This document shows, piece after piece, positions 1 through 8,661 of a stretch of 64,000 bases of DNA. Numbering within the stretch: position 1 is the stretch's first letter; every line of letters begins with the position of its first letter. The stretch is from Prauserella marina. GTDB taxonomy: Bacteria > Actinomycetota > Actinomycetes > Mycobacteriales > Pseudonocardiaceae. Below the pieces are notes generated by a model. That model ran no database searches. It worked only from the letters and a program-made list of their open reading frames with translations, and was not told the DNA's origin. The DNA lies in assembly GCF_002240355.1 (NCBI RefSeq), contig NZ_CP016353.1, forward strand, positions 1,662,501 through 1,726,500. Direction: 5' to 3'. A program made the translations under genes and the position numbers.

Positions 1-167
1 ACCTGTTCCGCGACTTCAACGGCCTGAAGGTCGCGGTCGACCGGATGAGCGCCCCCTACGTGCAGGGTGCCCAGATCGACTTCGTCGACAGCATCGAGAA
101 GCAGGGCTTCACCATCGACAACCCCAACGCGGGCGGTTCCTGCGCCTGCGGTGACTCGTTCCACTGA
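1..167 (+). CDS. erpA: Iron-sulfur cluster insertion protein, HesB/IscA/ErpA family (3' end only)
   Basis: The last 54 codons of a gene that begins before the window. A-type carriers hand Fe-S clusters to apo-enzymes in the cytoplasm. The fragment carries the family's C-terminal signature: a GAQIDFVDS-type segment, a GFTIDNPNA segment and the CxC pair in GGSCACGDSF, whose cysteines bind the cluster. A strong hairpin terminator follows the stop at once. In mycobacteria the homologue lies beside adoK, asnB and ctaC; here adoK is about 53 kb away, so this gene marks the left chromosomal border of the inserted cluster. Confidence 0.93.
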   Translation, partial: LFRDFNGLKVAVDRMSAPYVQGAQIDFVDSIEKQGFTIDNPNAGGSCACGDSFH

Positions 168-186
168 GTCGAACTGCTTCGCCGAA

Positions 187-219
187 GCCCCCGGTCACTC
201 ACCGTGACCGGGGGCTTTT
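187..219 (+). terminator. Rho-independent terminator of erpA
   Basis: A perfect 12-bp stem, GCCCCCGGTCAC (187-198) with GTGACCGGGGGC (204-215), has a 5-nt loop and is followed by TTTT. It starts 20 bp after the erpA stop and separates it from the oppositely oriented propeller gene. Confidence 0.92.
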
Positions 220-234
220 CGGATCGTCGGAAAC

Positions 235-1170
235 TCAGACGGCCAAGGAGGCGGCGGGGTCGCCCACCTTGGTCCAGCCGCTTTCTCCAGGGGCCTTGCG
301 CCAGACGCCACCGCTGTTCAGGCCGTATATGGTGCCGTCGTTCGCGACGGTGAACTGGTCGCCAGGGCCACCTACGTGTTCCCACTGGAGCTCGGCGTCG
401 AGGAAGCGGTAGGCGTCGCCGTTGTAGGGACTCGTGGCGACGAGGTTCCCACCGGTGTACATCTTCGCGGCGGGGCCGCCCACCTGAATCCAGTCGAGGC
501 CGCCTCTCCACGCGAAGATCCCGGCGTCGTTCTGCCCGTAGAAGTATCCGACCGTGGTGATGGCGAAGTCCTGGCCGGGACCACCGATCCGGGTCCACGG
601 TTGGAAGGGCAGGCCCGCGTAGAGGTAGACGTCACCGTTCGTGATGCTCGTCGCGACGAGCAGGCCGACGCCGCCGGATCTGATCGAGGCCGCAGGGCCA
701 CCGAGCTTGCGCCACCCGGTGGTGCCGCCCCACCACTCGTAGATGCCGGTGCTGTTGAGTCCCTGGATGATTCCGGCGTCGTCCACGGTGAACTGCTGGC
801 CGGGACCCCCGATCCGGTGCCACGTGGTCGTCTCGTGTTCGTACCAGAAGATGTCGCCGGTCGTCGGGCTCGTCGCGTAGACCTGACCGCCGCCGGCGTA
901 GATCTCGGCCGCGGGGCCGCCGATCCGCGACCAGGTCACACCGTCGAACATCAAGACCTCGTCGCGCTCGGGCGTCAACGCGTACAGAGTGTTCTCGCTG
1001 ACGGCCGCGGTGCGCATCTGGGGGAGGGCTTCCGCGGAGCGCGGGGTGACGATCTCGGTCAGTGAGCGCGGCGTCTTGTCGTCTTGTCCGGCGGCGGCAA
1101 CCCCCGGGGTCGGCAGAACCAGTGCGGCCATGAGCGCTATCGCCGCGCTGACGATCCTTCGTCTTCCCAT
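235..1170 (-). CDS. Secreted tectonin-like beta-propeller repeat protein
   Basis: A 311-residue protein. Residues 1-28 form a Sec signal peptide: MGRRR, a hydrophobic stretch, then a cleavage site near GVAAAG. The mature part is almost wholly made of repeats of about 35-40 residues, each with a W-x-RIGGPAA/GPG-type motif followed by a short YATSP or YGLNS segment. That is the look of a tectonin or PQQ-like blade, so a secreted beta-propeller is likely. No catalytic residues are recognisable. GGAGGG lies just before the ATG. The gene shows no functional tie to polyketide biosynthesis and may be an older neighbour of erpA. The exact ligand and the blade count are unknown. Confidence 0.75.
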   Translation of the reverse strand: MGRRRIVSAAIALMAALVLPTPGVAAAGQDDKTPRSLTEIVTPRSAEALPQMRTAAVSENTLYALTPERDEVLMFDGVTWSRIGGPAAEIYAGGGQVYATSPTTGDIFWYEHETTTWHRIGGPGQQFTVDDAGIIQGLNSTGIYEWWGGTTGWRKLGGPAASIRSGGVGLLVATSITNGDVYLYAGLPFQPWTRIGGPGQDFAITTVGYFYGQNDAGIFAWRGGLDWIQVGGPAAKMYTGGNLVATSPYNGDAYRFLDAELQWEHVGGPGDQFTVANDGTIYGLNSGGVWRKAPGESGWTKVGDPAASLAV

Positions 1171-1292
1171 GTGGTTCCCTCCAGAGATTTCGTGCGGTAC
1201 GCGCCCAAACGAACCTTGCTCCGGTCCAGGCGACCTCGGATCTCGCTAGGACCTGTCCTCAAAGCGGTTGGGATTGGAGACCGCGGGACTGG

Positions 1293-2528
1293 TCAGGCGA
1301 GTGAACTCTCGAACGGTACGGAGATGGCGCCCTCGCGCCCCAACCTCTCGATCCGCGCCGCGGAGTAGCCCAATTCACGCAACACGGCTTCCGTGTGCTC
1401 CCCCAGTGCGGGCACCGGGCCCATGGGCAGCTCGACTCCCGCGACCGTGAACGGCGGGAGCAACCCGTGCACGGCCCCCGACGGCGTGTCCACCTGCCGC
1501 CAGCGGTCGCGTGCGGCCAGCTGCGGATGCGCCAGCACGTCCCCGATGTCGTTGACCCGTCCGGTCGCGACTCCGACGGCGTCGAGGCACGCGACGAGCC
1601 GATCGGCGGGCAGCCGTGCCGTGTGCGACGCGACCAATGCGTCCACCGTCTCGCGGTGGCGCACACGTGCGACGTTGGTCGCCCACTCCGGATCAGTCGT
1701 CAGGTCTGGTCTGCCGAGGAAGTCCTCGGCGAACCGCGTCCACTCCCGGTCGTTTTGCACCCCGACCACGACATCGACACCATCCTGGGCGGGGAACGCG
1801 CCGTAGGGCACGACGCTTGGATGGGCGAGGCCCATCCTGCGCGGGGGCTGCCCGGTGCCCTGGGTGTGGTAGAGCTGGTAGCCCATCCACTCGGCAGTCG
1901 CCTCAAGCATCGAGATCTCGATGGCAGCGCCCCGGCCACTCACCGCCCGGCCCACCAGCGCGGCCAGGGTCGCCGAGAGCGCATACATGCCCGCCGCGAT
2001 GTCGGAGGCCGGCATCCCTGCCTTCGTTCTGCTGTTCTGGGTGCCGGTCGCGGAGACCAGCCCGGCCTCGCACTGAATGAGCATGTCGTAGGCGCGCCGG
2101 TCCCGGTAAGGGCCGCTGCCGCCGTACCCGGACATGTCGACCGTCACCAGCCGGGGGTCTCTGTCCCGCAGGTCGGCGGCGCCAAGGCCGAGCCTGGCTG
2201 CCGAGCCTGGGGCGAGGTTTTGCAGGAACACGTCGGCCGTGGCGACGAGATCCGCGACAACCTGCCGGCCGCCCGGTGACTTCAGGTCCAGCGCCATCGA
2301 CTCCTTTCCCCGGTTGAGCCAAACGAAGTGACTCGCCATTCCGTTGACGCTGGTGTCGTAGCCACGCGCGAAGTCGCCGCCGTCCGGGCGTTCCACCTTG
2401 AGCACACGCGCTCCGAGATCGGCGAGATGGCGCGTCGCGAGTGGCGCGGCCACGGCCTGTTCCAGCGCGACGACCGTGACGCCGGACAGCGGCAGATCGA
2501 CGCTGCCGTCTCGTTCGGTCACCGGCAC
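1293..2528 (-). CDS. Family III (CaiB/BaiF) acyl-CoA transferase
   Basis: A 411-residue family III CoA-transferase, which moves CoA between carboxylic acids through an aspartyl-CoA intermediate. The N-terminal segment (ADLGARVLKVERPDGGDFAR), the FLQNLAPGSAARLGLG segment and the catalytic Asp in RRAYDML (about residue 148) are present. The GTG start overlaps the stop of a 41-codon NmrA-like gene fragment, so translation is probably coupled to that fragment's good AGGAGG site. The substrate is unknown. Genes of this kind often sit beside glutaryl-CoA dehydrogenase, and a homologue of that enzyme occurs at 22.3 kb in this cluster; whether the two act together is inference. Confidence 0.85.
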   Translation of the reverse strand: MPVTERDGSVDLPLSGVTVVALEQAVAAPLATRHLADLGARVLKVERPDGGDFARGYDTSVNGMASHFVWLNRGKESMALDLKSPGGRQVVADLVATADVFLQNLAPGSAARLGLGAADLRDRDPRLVTVDMSGYGGSGPYRDRRAYDMLIQCEAGLVSATGTQNSRTKAGMPASDIAAGMYALSATLAALVGRAVSGRGAAIEISMLEATAEWMGYQLYHTQGTGQPPRRMGLAHPSVVPYGAFPAQDGVDVVVGVQNDREWTRFAEDFLGRPDLTTDPEWATNVARVRHRETVDALVASHTARLPADRLVACLDAVGVATGRVNDIGDVLAHPQLAARDRWRQVDTPSGAVHGLLPPFTVAGVELPMGPVPALGEHTEAVLRELGYSAARIERLGREGAISVPFESSLA

Positions 2529-2643
2529 CGCAGGTCACCTCGCCTCTGAATCGAGCGTGACCGGGGATGCTCGCTCGCCGCCATCAGCTGGTTTGCCACT
2601 CCGCGGCCGACGCTCCCGGTCGCACCGGTCGTCAAGATCGTCA
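2519..2643 (-). pseudogene. Truncated NmrA-family reductase, N-terminal 41 codons
   Basis: An AGGAGG site precedes an ATG. The reading frame opens with MTILTTGATGSVGRGVANQL, closely like the start of the intact NmrA-type gene at 20580-21401 (MTILVTGATGNVGRLVVDEL). Similarity stops after about 30 residues and the frame ends by overlapping the start of the CoA-transferase. The rest of the gene seems to have been replaced by the CoA-transferase. What remains could still act as a translated leader that loads ribosomes onto the transferase. Confidence 0.6.
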
Positions 2644-2744
2644 TATTTCCTCCTGGATGCGTGCCCCTGGTCGAACACCCGTCGGTGCCCGACTCTTCTC
2701 CGCCCAGTTCGAATCCCACTCGCAGCAGCCGCGCCTACCGGTTC

Positions 2745-3011
2745 TCAAATGGTTTCCGAGGAAACCAGGCAAGCATCGGCCGTACGACTTCGGAGGGGGC
2801 AACGGTGGAGAAGCTCTGACGATGTGCACCCCGCGTCGACGCGGCGGCAAGTGCCCGGCACTTCGTTGAGAACCACATGAGCACCCTGTTCATCCGCCAG
2901 CGGGACAAGACCGCCTTGGCAGCCGCCGGTTTCACCGTCGACTACGTCGAGGACTCCACTCAGGCCGCGGCCCGTTCCACGGCATACGTGACTAGACAGG
3001 AGGAAACATGA
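2745..3011 (+). pseudogene. Decayed C-terminal end of a DesVI-type N-methyltransferase gene
   Basis: In the frame of 2820-3011 the sequence reads ARHFVENHMSTLF, then AAAGFTVDYVED, and stops. This matches the C-terminus of the intact N-methyltransferase at 14023-14736 (ARHFVENHLITLF, AAAGFAVDYIEG). Upstream the similarity continues weakly (TTSEGATVEKL) but runs into a stop at 2817 and frameshifts, and there is no N-terminal half. The relic's TGA overlaps the ATG of the FAD monooxygenase (ATGA), so it was probably once the preceding gene of the same operon. Confidence 0.6.
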
Positions 3012-4600
3012 CGGACACGGCGGAAGTACTCGTCGTCGGAGCGGGACTCGGTGGGCTGTCGGCGGCGATGTTCCTCGCGAGGCGTGGGGTTCGCACCGTG
3101 ATCGTGGAGAAGCATCCGGGTACCTCGATCTATCCGAAGGCGGCCGGACAGAACCCTCGCACCATGGAGCTGCTTCGCATCGGCGGACTACTCGACCAGG
3201 TCAGTCAGGCCAACGACCTTCGCGGCCAGCAGGGTGATTTCACCATCAGGGTCGCGGAAAGCGTCGGAGGCAAGGTGCTGCACACCTTTGCCGAGAGTGT
3301 CGACGACATGATGGCCGCGACCGCTCCGTGTACACCCCAGGGCTGGGGTTTCCTTGCGCAGGACCAGATGGAGCCGATCCTGCTGGCTCAGGCGGAGAAG
3401 CACGGCGCCGTCGTCCGGTACGGCACCGAGTTGGTGTCGTTCGAGCAGGGCCCGTCAGGCGTCGACGCGCTGGTGCGTGACTCGGAGACTGGCAAGGAGT
3501 CCGTCGTGCACGCGGATTACCTGGTCGCCGCCGACGGTCCGGACAGCCCCGTGCGCGAGCGACTTGGTATCTCCCGGCACGGACATGGAGTGTTGTCGCA
3601 CTTCATCGGGGTCATCTTCGAAGCCGATCTGTCCGCCGTGCTACCGCCCGGCTCGGTCGGGTGGTACTACCTGCAGAACCCGGCGTTCACCGGGAACTTC
3701 GGTCCGACCGACAAACCGAACCGGCACACGTTCTTCGTCGAGTACTCGCCCGAGCGGAGTGAATCACCCGAGGACTTTCCGCCATCCCGCTGCGTCGAGC
3801 TGATCCGGCTCGCGGTGAACATGCCGGAACTTGAGCCGAAGCTGTTGAACATCCAGCAATGGGAAATGGCAGCCCACATCGCCGACCGCTGGCGGGACGG
3901 CCGGGTCTTTCTCGTCGGTGACGCCGCGAAGGTCACGCCTCCGACCGGCGGGCTCGGCGGCAACACCGCGATCGGAGACGGCTACGACATCGCGTGGAAG
4001 CTGGCCGAGGTGGTGAAAGGCGCGGCCGGCACCGGGCTGCTGGACAGCTACGAACCGGAACGCAAGCAGGTGGCGGAACTGGTGGTCGACGAGTCGATGT
4101 CTGTCTACGCGCACCGGATGGCGCCGCACCTGATCGGCACGGTTCCGGCGGGGGTCGGATATGCCGAGGTGCTTCTTGGGTTCCGCTACCGGTCGGGCGC
4201 GGTACTGATCGACGACCCGGATCCAGCCCCGGTCGAGGACCCGTTGCGCCCCAGCGGTCGTCCCGGGTTCCGAGCTCCACACGTCTGGATCACCCGCGCT
4301 GGTTCTCGTATGTCCACTGTGGACATGGTTGGTGAGTGGATGTTGATCGCCGCCGACGAGAGATGGCGGGGGGCGGACGCCAGGGTCCACACCTTCGTGG
4401 TGGGCACTGACTTCGAAGAAGACGACCCAGCTGGACGTGTCGTGACCCGTTACGGGATCGGTGAGTCCGGGGCCAGCCTCGTCCGCCCTGACGGGATCGT
4501 CGCCTGGCGGACCGCGTCCCCGGTTCCCGGGGCATTGCCTGCCGTGCTCGACAAGCTTCACGTGCGTCAGCTCCCCGGGAGTGCTGGGCCACACCGCTGA
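3008..4600 (+). CDS. FAD-dependent aromatic hydroxylase, RdmE/DnrF-like (aklavinone 11-hydroxylase type)
   Basis: A 530-residue class A flavoprotein monooxygenase. It has the N-terminal FAD fold GAGLGGLSAA (residues 11-20), the DG motif around Asp176 and the second FAD motif GDAAKVTPPTGGLGG (304-318). A C-terminal thioredoxin-like extension follows from about residue 400. Length and layout match RdmE/DnrF, which hydroxylate C-11 of aklavinone using NADPH and O2; similar enzymes can attack other ring positions, so the site is inferred. AGGAGG precedes the ATG, which overlaps the stop of a methyltransferase relic. The O-methyltransferase follows on the same strand. Confidence 0.88.
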   Translation: MTDTAEVLVVGAGLGGLSAAMFLARRGVRTVIVEKHPGTSIYPKAAGQNPRTMELLRIGGLLDQVSQANDLRGQQGDFTIRVAESVGGKVLHTFAESVDDMMAATAPCTPQGWGFLAQDQMEPILLAQAEKHGAVVRYGTELVSFEQGPSGVDALVRDSETGKESVVHADYLVAADGPDSPVRERLGISRHGHGVLSHFIGVIFEADLSAVLPPGSVGWYYLQNPAFTGNFGPTDKPNRHTFFVEYSPERSESPEDFPPSRCVELIRLAVNMPELEPKLLNIQQWEMAAHIADRWRDGRVFLVGDAAKVTPPTGGLGGNTAIGDGYDIAWKLAEVVKGAAGTGLLDSYEPERKQVAELVVDESMSVYAHRMAPHLIGTVPAGVGYAEVLLGFRYRSGAVLIDDPDPAPVEDPLRPSGRPGFRAPHVWITRAGSRMSTVDMVGEWMLIAADERWRGADARVHTFVVGTDFEEDDPAGRVVTRYGIGESGASLVRPDGIVAWRTASPVPGALPAVLDKLHVRQLPGSAGPHR

Positions 4601-4666
4601 CTCGTACGTCCGAGTGTCCATGTGTTCCATGACGACGACACGCACTACCAAGAAGGGGATCAGTTC

Positions 4667-5377
4667 ATGATCAACACACCGCTGCCCATCGTCCCGCAGG
4701 ACAGCACCGACCCGAAGGAGGTCTTCGCCACCGCCCTCGCGCGCGCGGTGGAACTGCCTCCGAGACTCGCGACCGTGATGACGGAGATCGAGACGGTCGC
4801 GAACAACGAGGGCATCCCGGTCATCGGCAGACTGGAGGGCACGATCGTTCAGACGCTCGCCACGCTGCGCGGCGAGCGGGCCACGAGGGTGCTTGAGCTG
4901 GGTACGGCGATCGGCTACTCGGCGCTGTGGCTCGCGCACGCACTGCCCGAAGGCGGCAAGGTCACCAGCATCGAGCTGGACCCGGAGCGCGCCGCACGCG
5001 CGGCCGACTTCATCGATCGCGCCGGGTTCGCCGACCGGGTCGAGATCATCGTCGGCGACGTGTTCGAGCTGCTGCCAAACCTCGGCGTCTACGACCTGAT
5101 CTTCCAGGACGTGATGAAGCACCGGTACTTCGGTGGTGATCCCGCGCTCGCGACCGAGCTACTGCGGCTCACCAAGTCGCACCTCGAAGCGGACGGCGTC
5201 CTCATGATCGACAATGCCTTCTGTGGCGGCGGAGTCGTCGCGGGGGACATCGGTGAGCCGTCCAACGAACTGGCGGGCGTACGACGGATGAACGAGGTGC
5301 TGGCAAGCGACCCCGACTTCGCCAGCGTCATCGTGCCAGTGCGGGACGGCCTCTGGGTCGCGCACCGTAAGTCCTGA
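4667..5377 (+). CDS. SAM-dependent O-methyltransferase, caffeoyl-CoA OMT family
   Basis: About 236 residues. The fold signature VLELGTAIGYSALWLA lies near residue 73 and SIELDPERA follows. The divalent-metal site is suggested by FQDVMK and MIDNAF, where family members bind Mg2+ to deprotonate a catechol-like hydroxyl. The frame extends upstream, but AAGAAGGGGA (4650-4659) favours the ATG at 4667. It is co-oriented with the FAD hydroxylase 66 bp upstream, so it may methylate a phenol made by that enzyme, or a sugar hydroxyl. The acceptor cannot be read from sequence. Confidence 0.82.
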   Translation: MINTPLPIVPQDSTDPKEVFATALARAVELPPRLATVMTEIETVANNEGIPVIGRLEGTIVQTLATLRGERATRVLELGTAIGYSALWLAHALPEGGKVTSIELDPERAARAADFIDRAGFADRVEIIVGDVFELLPNLGVYDLIFQDVMKHRYFGGDPALATELLRLTKSHLEADGVLMIDNAFCGGGVVAGDIGEPSNELAGVRRMNEVLASDPDFASVIVPVRDGLWVAHRKS

Positions 5378-5389
5378 GCAGTGTCTGAC

Positions 5390-7675
5390 TCAGACAGTCA
5401 GCCCCTCGACATCTGATGAGGAGCGGTGGTAGCGCGCGAGGTGTTCCGCGGTACGTGAATCACGCGCGGTCAGGAGTTCCCGAGGCGTTCCCGAGTGGAC
5501 GATGCGGCCGCCTTGATGACCGGCGCCCGGGCCGACATCGATGATCCAGTCGGCACGAGAGATGACATCGAGGTTGTGCTCGATGACGATGACGGTGCGG
5601 CCCGTTCCGACGATCTCGTCGAGCAGAGCGACGAGTCGATCGGTGTCGGCCATGTGCAGTCCCGAGGTCGGCTCGTCGAGGACGAGAATGTCGGCGTCGG
5701 CGGCCATCTCGATGGCGAGCTTGAGCCGCTGCCGCTCGCCGCCGGAAAGTGTGGTGAGTCGCTGGCCGAGCCCGAGATAGTCGAGTCCTACGCGACGGAG
5801 CCTGTGCAGCATGGGCAGAACACTGGTTTCGCTGAAGAAGTCGCTGGCTTCTTCGACCGAGAATTCGTAGATCTCGGCGATGGTTCTTCCACGCAGCCGG
5901 TGACTGAGAGCTTCGTCGGTGAAACGCTTGCCGTAGCAGGTCTCGCAGACCGATTCGACGCCGGCCATGAAGGCCAGGTCGGTGTAGATCACTCCCTGGC
6001 CCTTGCATTCCGGGCAGGCTCCTTGGGAGTTGGCGCTGAAGAGCGCCGCGGGCGCTCCGGTGGCCTGCGCGAATGCTTTTCGAATCGGGTTGAGAATGCC
6101 GGTGTAGGTAATGGGTGAGGACCGGCGCGAGCCGCGGATGGCCGATTGGTCCACGAACGCGGCCTGTTCGCGGGGCAGGCAGCCATGGATCAGTGAGCTC
6201 TTTCCCGATCCGGCAACGCCGGTGACGGCGACGAGGACGCCGAGTGGGACATCGATGTCGACGTGCCGAAGGTTGGTGACTGCCGCGCCGCGGATGGGCA
6301 GCCACCCTGTGGGGACACGAGTGTGGGTCTTCAGAGCCTGGCGCTGTTCGAGATGGGCGCCGGTGCGGGTGCCGGAGCGGCGCAGGCCCGCGATGTCTCC
6401 CGCGTATACGACATCGCCTCCGTGGATGCCCGCCCCGGGCCCCATGTCGATGATGTGGTCGGCGATGGCCATGACCTCGGGTTTGTGCTCGACGACGAGC
6501 ACCGTGTTGCCCTTGTCGCGCAACTGTTGGAGCAGGTGGTTCATCCGCTCCACGTCGTGCGGGTGCAGTCCGGTGGTCGGCTCGTCGAAGACGTAGGTGA
6601 CGTCGGTAAGGGCGGAGCCGAGGTGCTTGACCATGCGCGTGCGTTGCGCCTCACCGCCCGACAGCGTCGAAGTGGGCCGGTTGAGGTTGAGGTATCCGAG
6701 CCCGATTTCAGCGAAGGTCTTCAAGGCGTGCAGCAGGACGGCGGAGAGCGGGGCCGTACCCGCCGGCAGGTCGAGCCCGGCAAGGAATTCCGCGAGCTCG
6801 TCGACCTGCATGTCCACGCAATCGGCGATCGAACGGCCACCGAGCCGCACGGCGCGGGCAGTGGCGTTGAGTCGTGCGCCGCCGCACTCGTCACAGATCT
6901 GCTGGGTGGCCACCCGCTCGACCGCGGCTCGTTGCGCGGGTTGCATGGAGTCGCGGTCTTGGAGCAGGCCGGTGCGCAGCCTGGTGATCAAGCCTTGATA
7001 GGTCAGATTGACGCTGCCCGTATTGATCTTGCGCTCTTTACCGTAGAGCAGCTCATGCAGATCAGCTTCGGCATAGTCACGCAGCGGCAGGTCCGGATCG
7101 AACAGTCCGGTCTCCGCGTAGAGCTTCCATTGCCATGAGCCGACTTTGAAGTGGGGAAAGTCGATGGCGCCGTCGTTGAGCGACTTGCTCATATCCACAA
7201 GGGCGTCAGGATCGACCGCGGTCACGCGGCCAAGACCTTCGCAGGCCGGACACATGCCACGCGGGTCGTTGAAGCCGAACACGTTCGGCGATGCCACCCG
7301 TGGGGTTCCCGCGCGGGCGAACAGCAGGCGCAGCATGGTGTAGGTGTCGGTCGCCGTGCCCACGGTGGAGCGGGAGTTGGCGCCCATTTGCTCTTGGCCC
7401 ACGATGATGGCTGCTGTCATGTGACGTAACGCGTCGACGTCGGGTTGCGGAGCATGCGGCATGAGGCCTTGGACGAACGCGTCGTAGGTCTCGTTGATCA
7501 GGCGGCGAGACTCGGCCGCGATCGTGCCGAAGACAAGGGACGACTTGCCCGAGCCGGACACTCCAGTGAAGACGGTCAGTTGCCGCTTGGGTATGTCCAG
7601 GTCGATCTCGCGCAGGTTGTTCTCCCGCGCTCCACGAACCTCGATGAACTCTGCTGTCGCACGTCGTTGAAACAT
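5390..7675 (-). CDS. UvrA-like ABC protein for drug self-resistance (DrrC-type)
   Basis: About 761 residues with two ABC ATPase modules. Walker A motifs [10 protein letters not shown] and [10 protein letters not shown], signatures LSGGEAQR and LSGGERQR, and zinc-finger pairs CPAC and CPEC are visible. It is some 200 residues shorter than housekeeping UvrA, as are DrrC of the daunorubicin cluster and its relatives, which are thought to strip intercalated drug from DNA. The ATG at 7675 is preferred because the upstream GTG (7690) lies inside a palindrome. That palindrome (7681-7709), between this gene and tetR, gives it its own TetR-controlled promoter. Confidence 0.9.
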   Translation of the reverse strand: MFQRRATAEFIEVRGARENNLREIDLDIPKRQLTVFTGVSGSGKSSLVFGTIAAESRRLINETYDAFVQGLMPHAPQPDVDALRHMTAAIIVGQEQMGANSRSTVGTATDTYTMLRLLFARAGTPRVASPNVFGFNDPRGMCPACEGLGRVTAVDPDALVDMSKSLNDGAIDFPHFKVGSWQWKLYAETGLFDPDLPLRDYAEADLHELLYGKERKINTGSVNLTYQGLITRLRTGLLQDRDSMQPAQRAAVERVATQQICDECGGARLNATARAVRLGGRSIADCVDMQVDELAEFLAGLDLPAGTAPLSAVLLHALKTFAEIGLGYLNLNRPTSTLSGGEAQRTRMVKHLGSALTDVTYVFDEPTTGLHPHDVERMNHLLQQLRDKGNTVLVVEHKPEVMAIADHIIDMGPGAGIHGGDVVYAGDIAGLRRSGTRTGAHLEQRQALKTHTRVPTGWLPIRGAAVTNLRHVDIDVPLGVLVAVTGVAGSGKSSLIHGCLPREQAAFVDQSAIRGSRRSSPITYTGILNPIRKAFAQATGAPAALFSANSQGACPECKGQGVIYTDLAFMAGVESVCETCYGKRFTDEALSHRLRGRTIAEIYEFSVEEASDFFSETSVLPMLHRLRRVGLDYLGLGQRLTTLSGGERQRLKLAIEMAADADILVLDEPTSGLHMADTDRLVALLDEIVGTGRTVIVIEHNLDVISRADWIIDVGPGAGHQGGRIVHSGTPRELLTARDSRTAEHLARYHRSSSDVEGLTV

Positions 7676-7680
7676 ACGCC

Positions 7681-7709
7681 CACCGTACACGCATACAGTA
7701 CGGTGTACG
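7681..7709. promoter_or_regulatory. Candidate TetR operator upstream of the uvrA-like gene
   Basis: CACCGTAC (7681-7688) is repeated inverted as GTACGGTG (7698-7705). Nested within is the core GTACGGTGTAC (7698-7708), the reverse complement of the core before drrA/tetR and at 21484. It occupies the 37-bp gap between the tetR stop and the uvrA-like start. Confidence 0.7.
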
Positions 7710-7712
7710 TTA

Positions 7713-8474
7713 TCACTGGCGATCGAGGTTCGCCTGGATGCCGTCGAGGATGGTGTCGAGGCCGAACGTCAGCGCGTGATCGGGACTCGCGCTCGCGGCC
7801 TGAAACTGCTCGCCCACGGTGTTTCCGACACGTGCGGACACGGCCAGATCTCCGTCGTCCATGACCTGCTCCAGCGCGGGCGCGACGATGGCCCACCAGT
7901 CGGTGTCGCTCATCCCGGAGTCATCCTGAGTTCGCACGATGTGACGACTGGACCGGGCGGTGGCCTCGACGTGGCTGAGGATCATCGACAGCGTCGAGTC
8001 CATCGAGATGTCCGAAAGGCCGATTCCGTCAAGGGGCCGCAATTCGGTCTCGTACTTACGACTGAGGTTCGGTCCGAGGGCCAGGCGTGAGGGCCGCAGG
8101 TCCAGCAACCAGGGGTGGCGAACGTAGAGGTCCCAGTTGCGCCGGGCGACATAGCGCATGGCCGCGCGCCAGTCGCCCTGGCTGGTCGCCGCGGCCACGT
8201 CGTTGCCGTACGGCTCGGCATAAACAGCGTCGACCATCAACGCGATCAAGTCGTCCTTGCCCGGCACGTGAGCATAGAGCGACATCGTTCCCGCCCCGAT
8301 GTGCTCCGCGACTTTACGCATCGACACCGCGTCGATACCTCGGGCGTCGGCGACCTCGATGCCCGCGCGGACGATCACCTCGACACTCAACCCCGAGCGC
8401 CCTGGTGCCGGATGGTGCCCCCATAGCAGATAGATGCTGCGCACGAGGTCGAGGGCGGGTGAGCGTGTAGTCAC
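7713..8474 (-). CDS. TetR-family transcriptional repressor
   Basis: About 253 residues from the GTG at 8474, which is preceded by GGAAGGAC; an in-frame start at 8582 would run through the operators. The N-terminal helix-turn-helix (about residues 30-80) contains GIDAVSMRKVAEHIGAGTMS followed by LYAHVPGKDDLI. The C-terminal part resembles the tetracycline-repressor ligand domain. It is divergent from drrA/drrB and directly upstream of the uvrA-like resistance gene, so it most likely represses both and releases DNA when the anthracycline or an intermediate binds. Repeated GTAC-N3-GTAC palindromes on both sides of the gene are the probable binding sites. Confidence 0.92.
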   Translation of the reverse strand: MTTRSPALDLVRSIYLLWGHHPAPGRSGLSVEVIVRAGIEVADARGIDAVSMRKVAEHIGAGTMSLYAHVPGKDDLIALMVDAVYAEPYGNDVAAATSQGDWRAAMRYVARRNWDLYVRHPWLLDLRPSRLALGPNLSRKYETELRPLDGIGLSDISMDSTLSMILSHVEATARSSRHIVRTQDDSGMSDTDWWAIVAPALEQVMDDGDLAVSARVGNTVGEQFQAASASPDHALTFGLDTILDGIQANLDRQ

Positions 8475-8521
8475 TGTGGCTTGTCCTTCCGGCGCCAGGC
8501 CTTGCGTTGTATCTCCCGCCA

Positions 8522-8567
8522 AGCGTACCGTACGCTGATATAGTACACCGTACTGTTCAGGTGTACG
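8522..8567. promoter_or_regulatory. Double operator in the tetR-drrA divergent promoter
   Basis: Two palindromes flank a GATATAGT element that resembles a -10 region: AGCGTACCGTACGCT (8522-8536, perfect arms of 7 bp) and AGTACACCGTACT (8542-8554). A further GTGTACG half-site lies at 8561-8567. The arrangement suits autorepression of tetR and control of drrAB. Confidence 0.72.
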
Positions 8568-8661
8568 AACAACGAGAATCAATGCGGTCCGTGAAGGAAT
8601 GCCTGATCAGGCATGGCTGAGTACCGCAAGTTTGGGTGACTGTTCACACCGGGAGAGAAAA

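Noticed and set aside
3764-5122. A 452-residue minus-strand frame under the FAD hydroxylase and O-methyltransferase
   Set aside because: Both plus-strand genes have clear domains and ribosome sites; the antisense frame has none.
5390-7675. The housekeeping excinuclease subunit uvrA
   Set aside because: It is about 200 residues too short and sits between a TetR repressor and a drug exporter, as the DrrC-type resistance proteins do.
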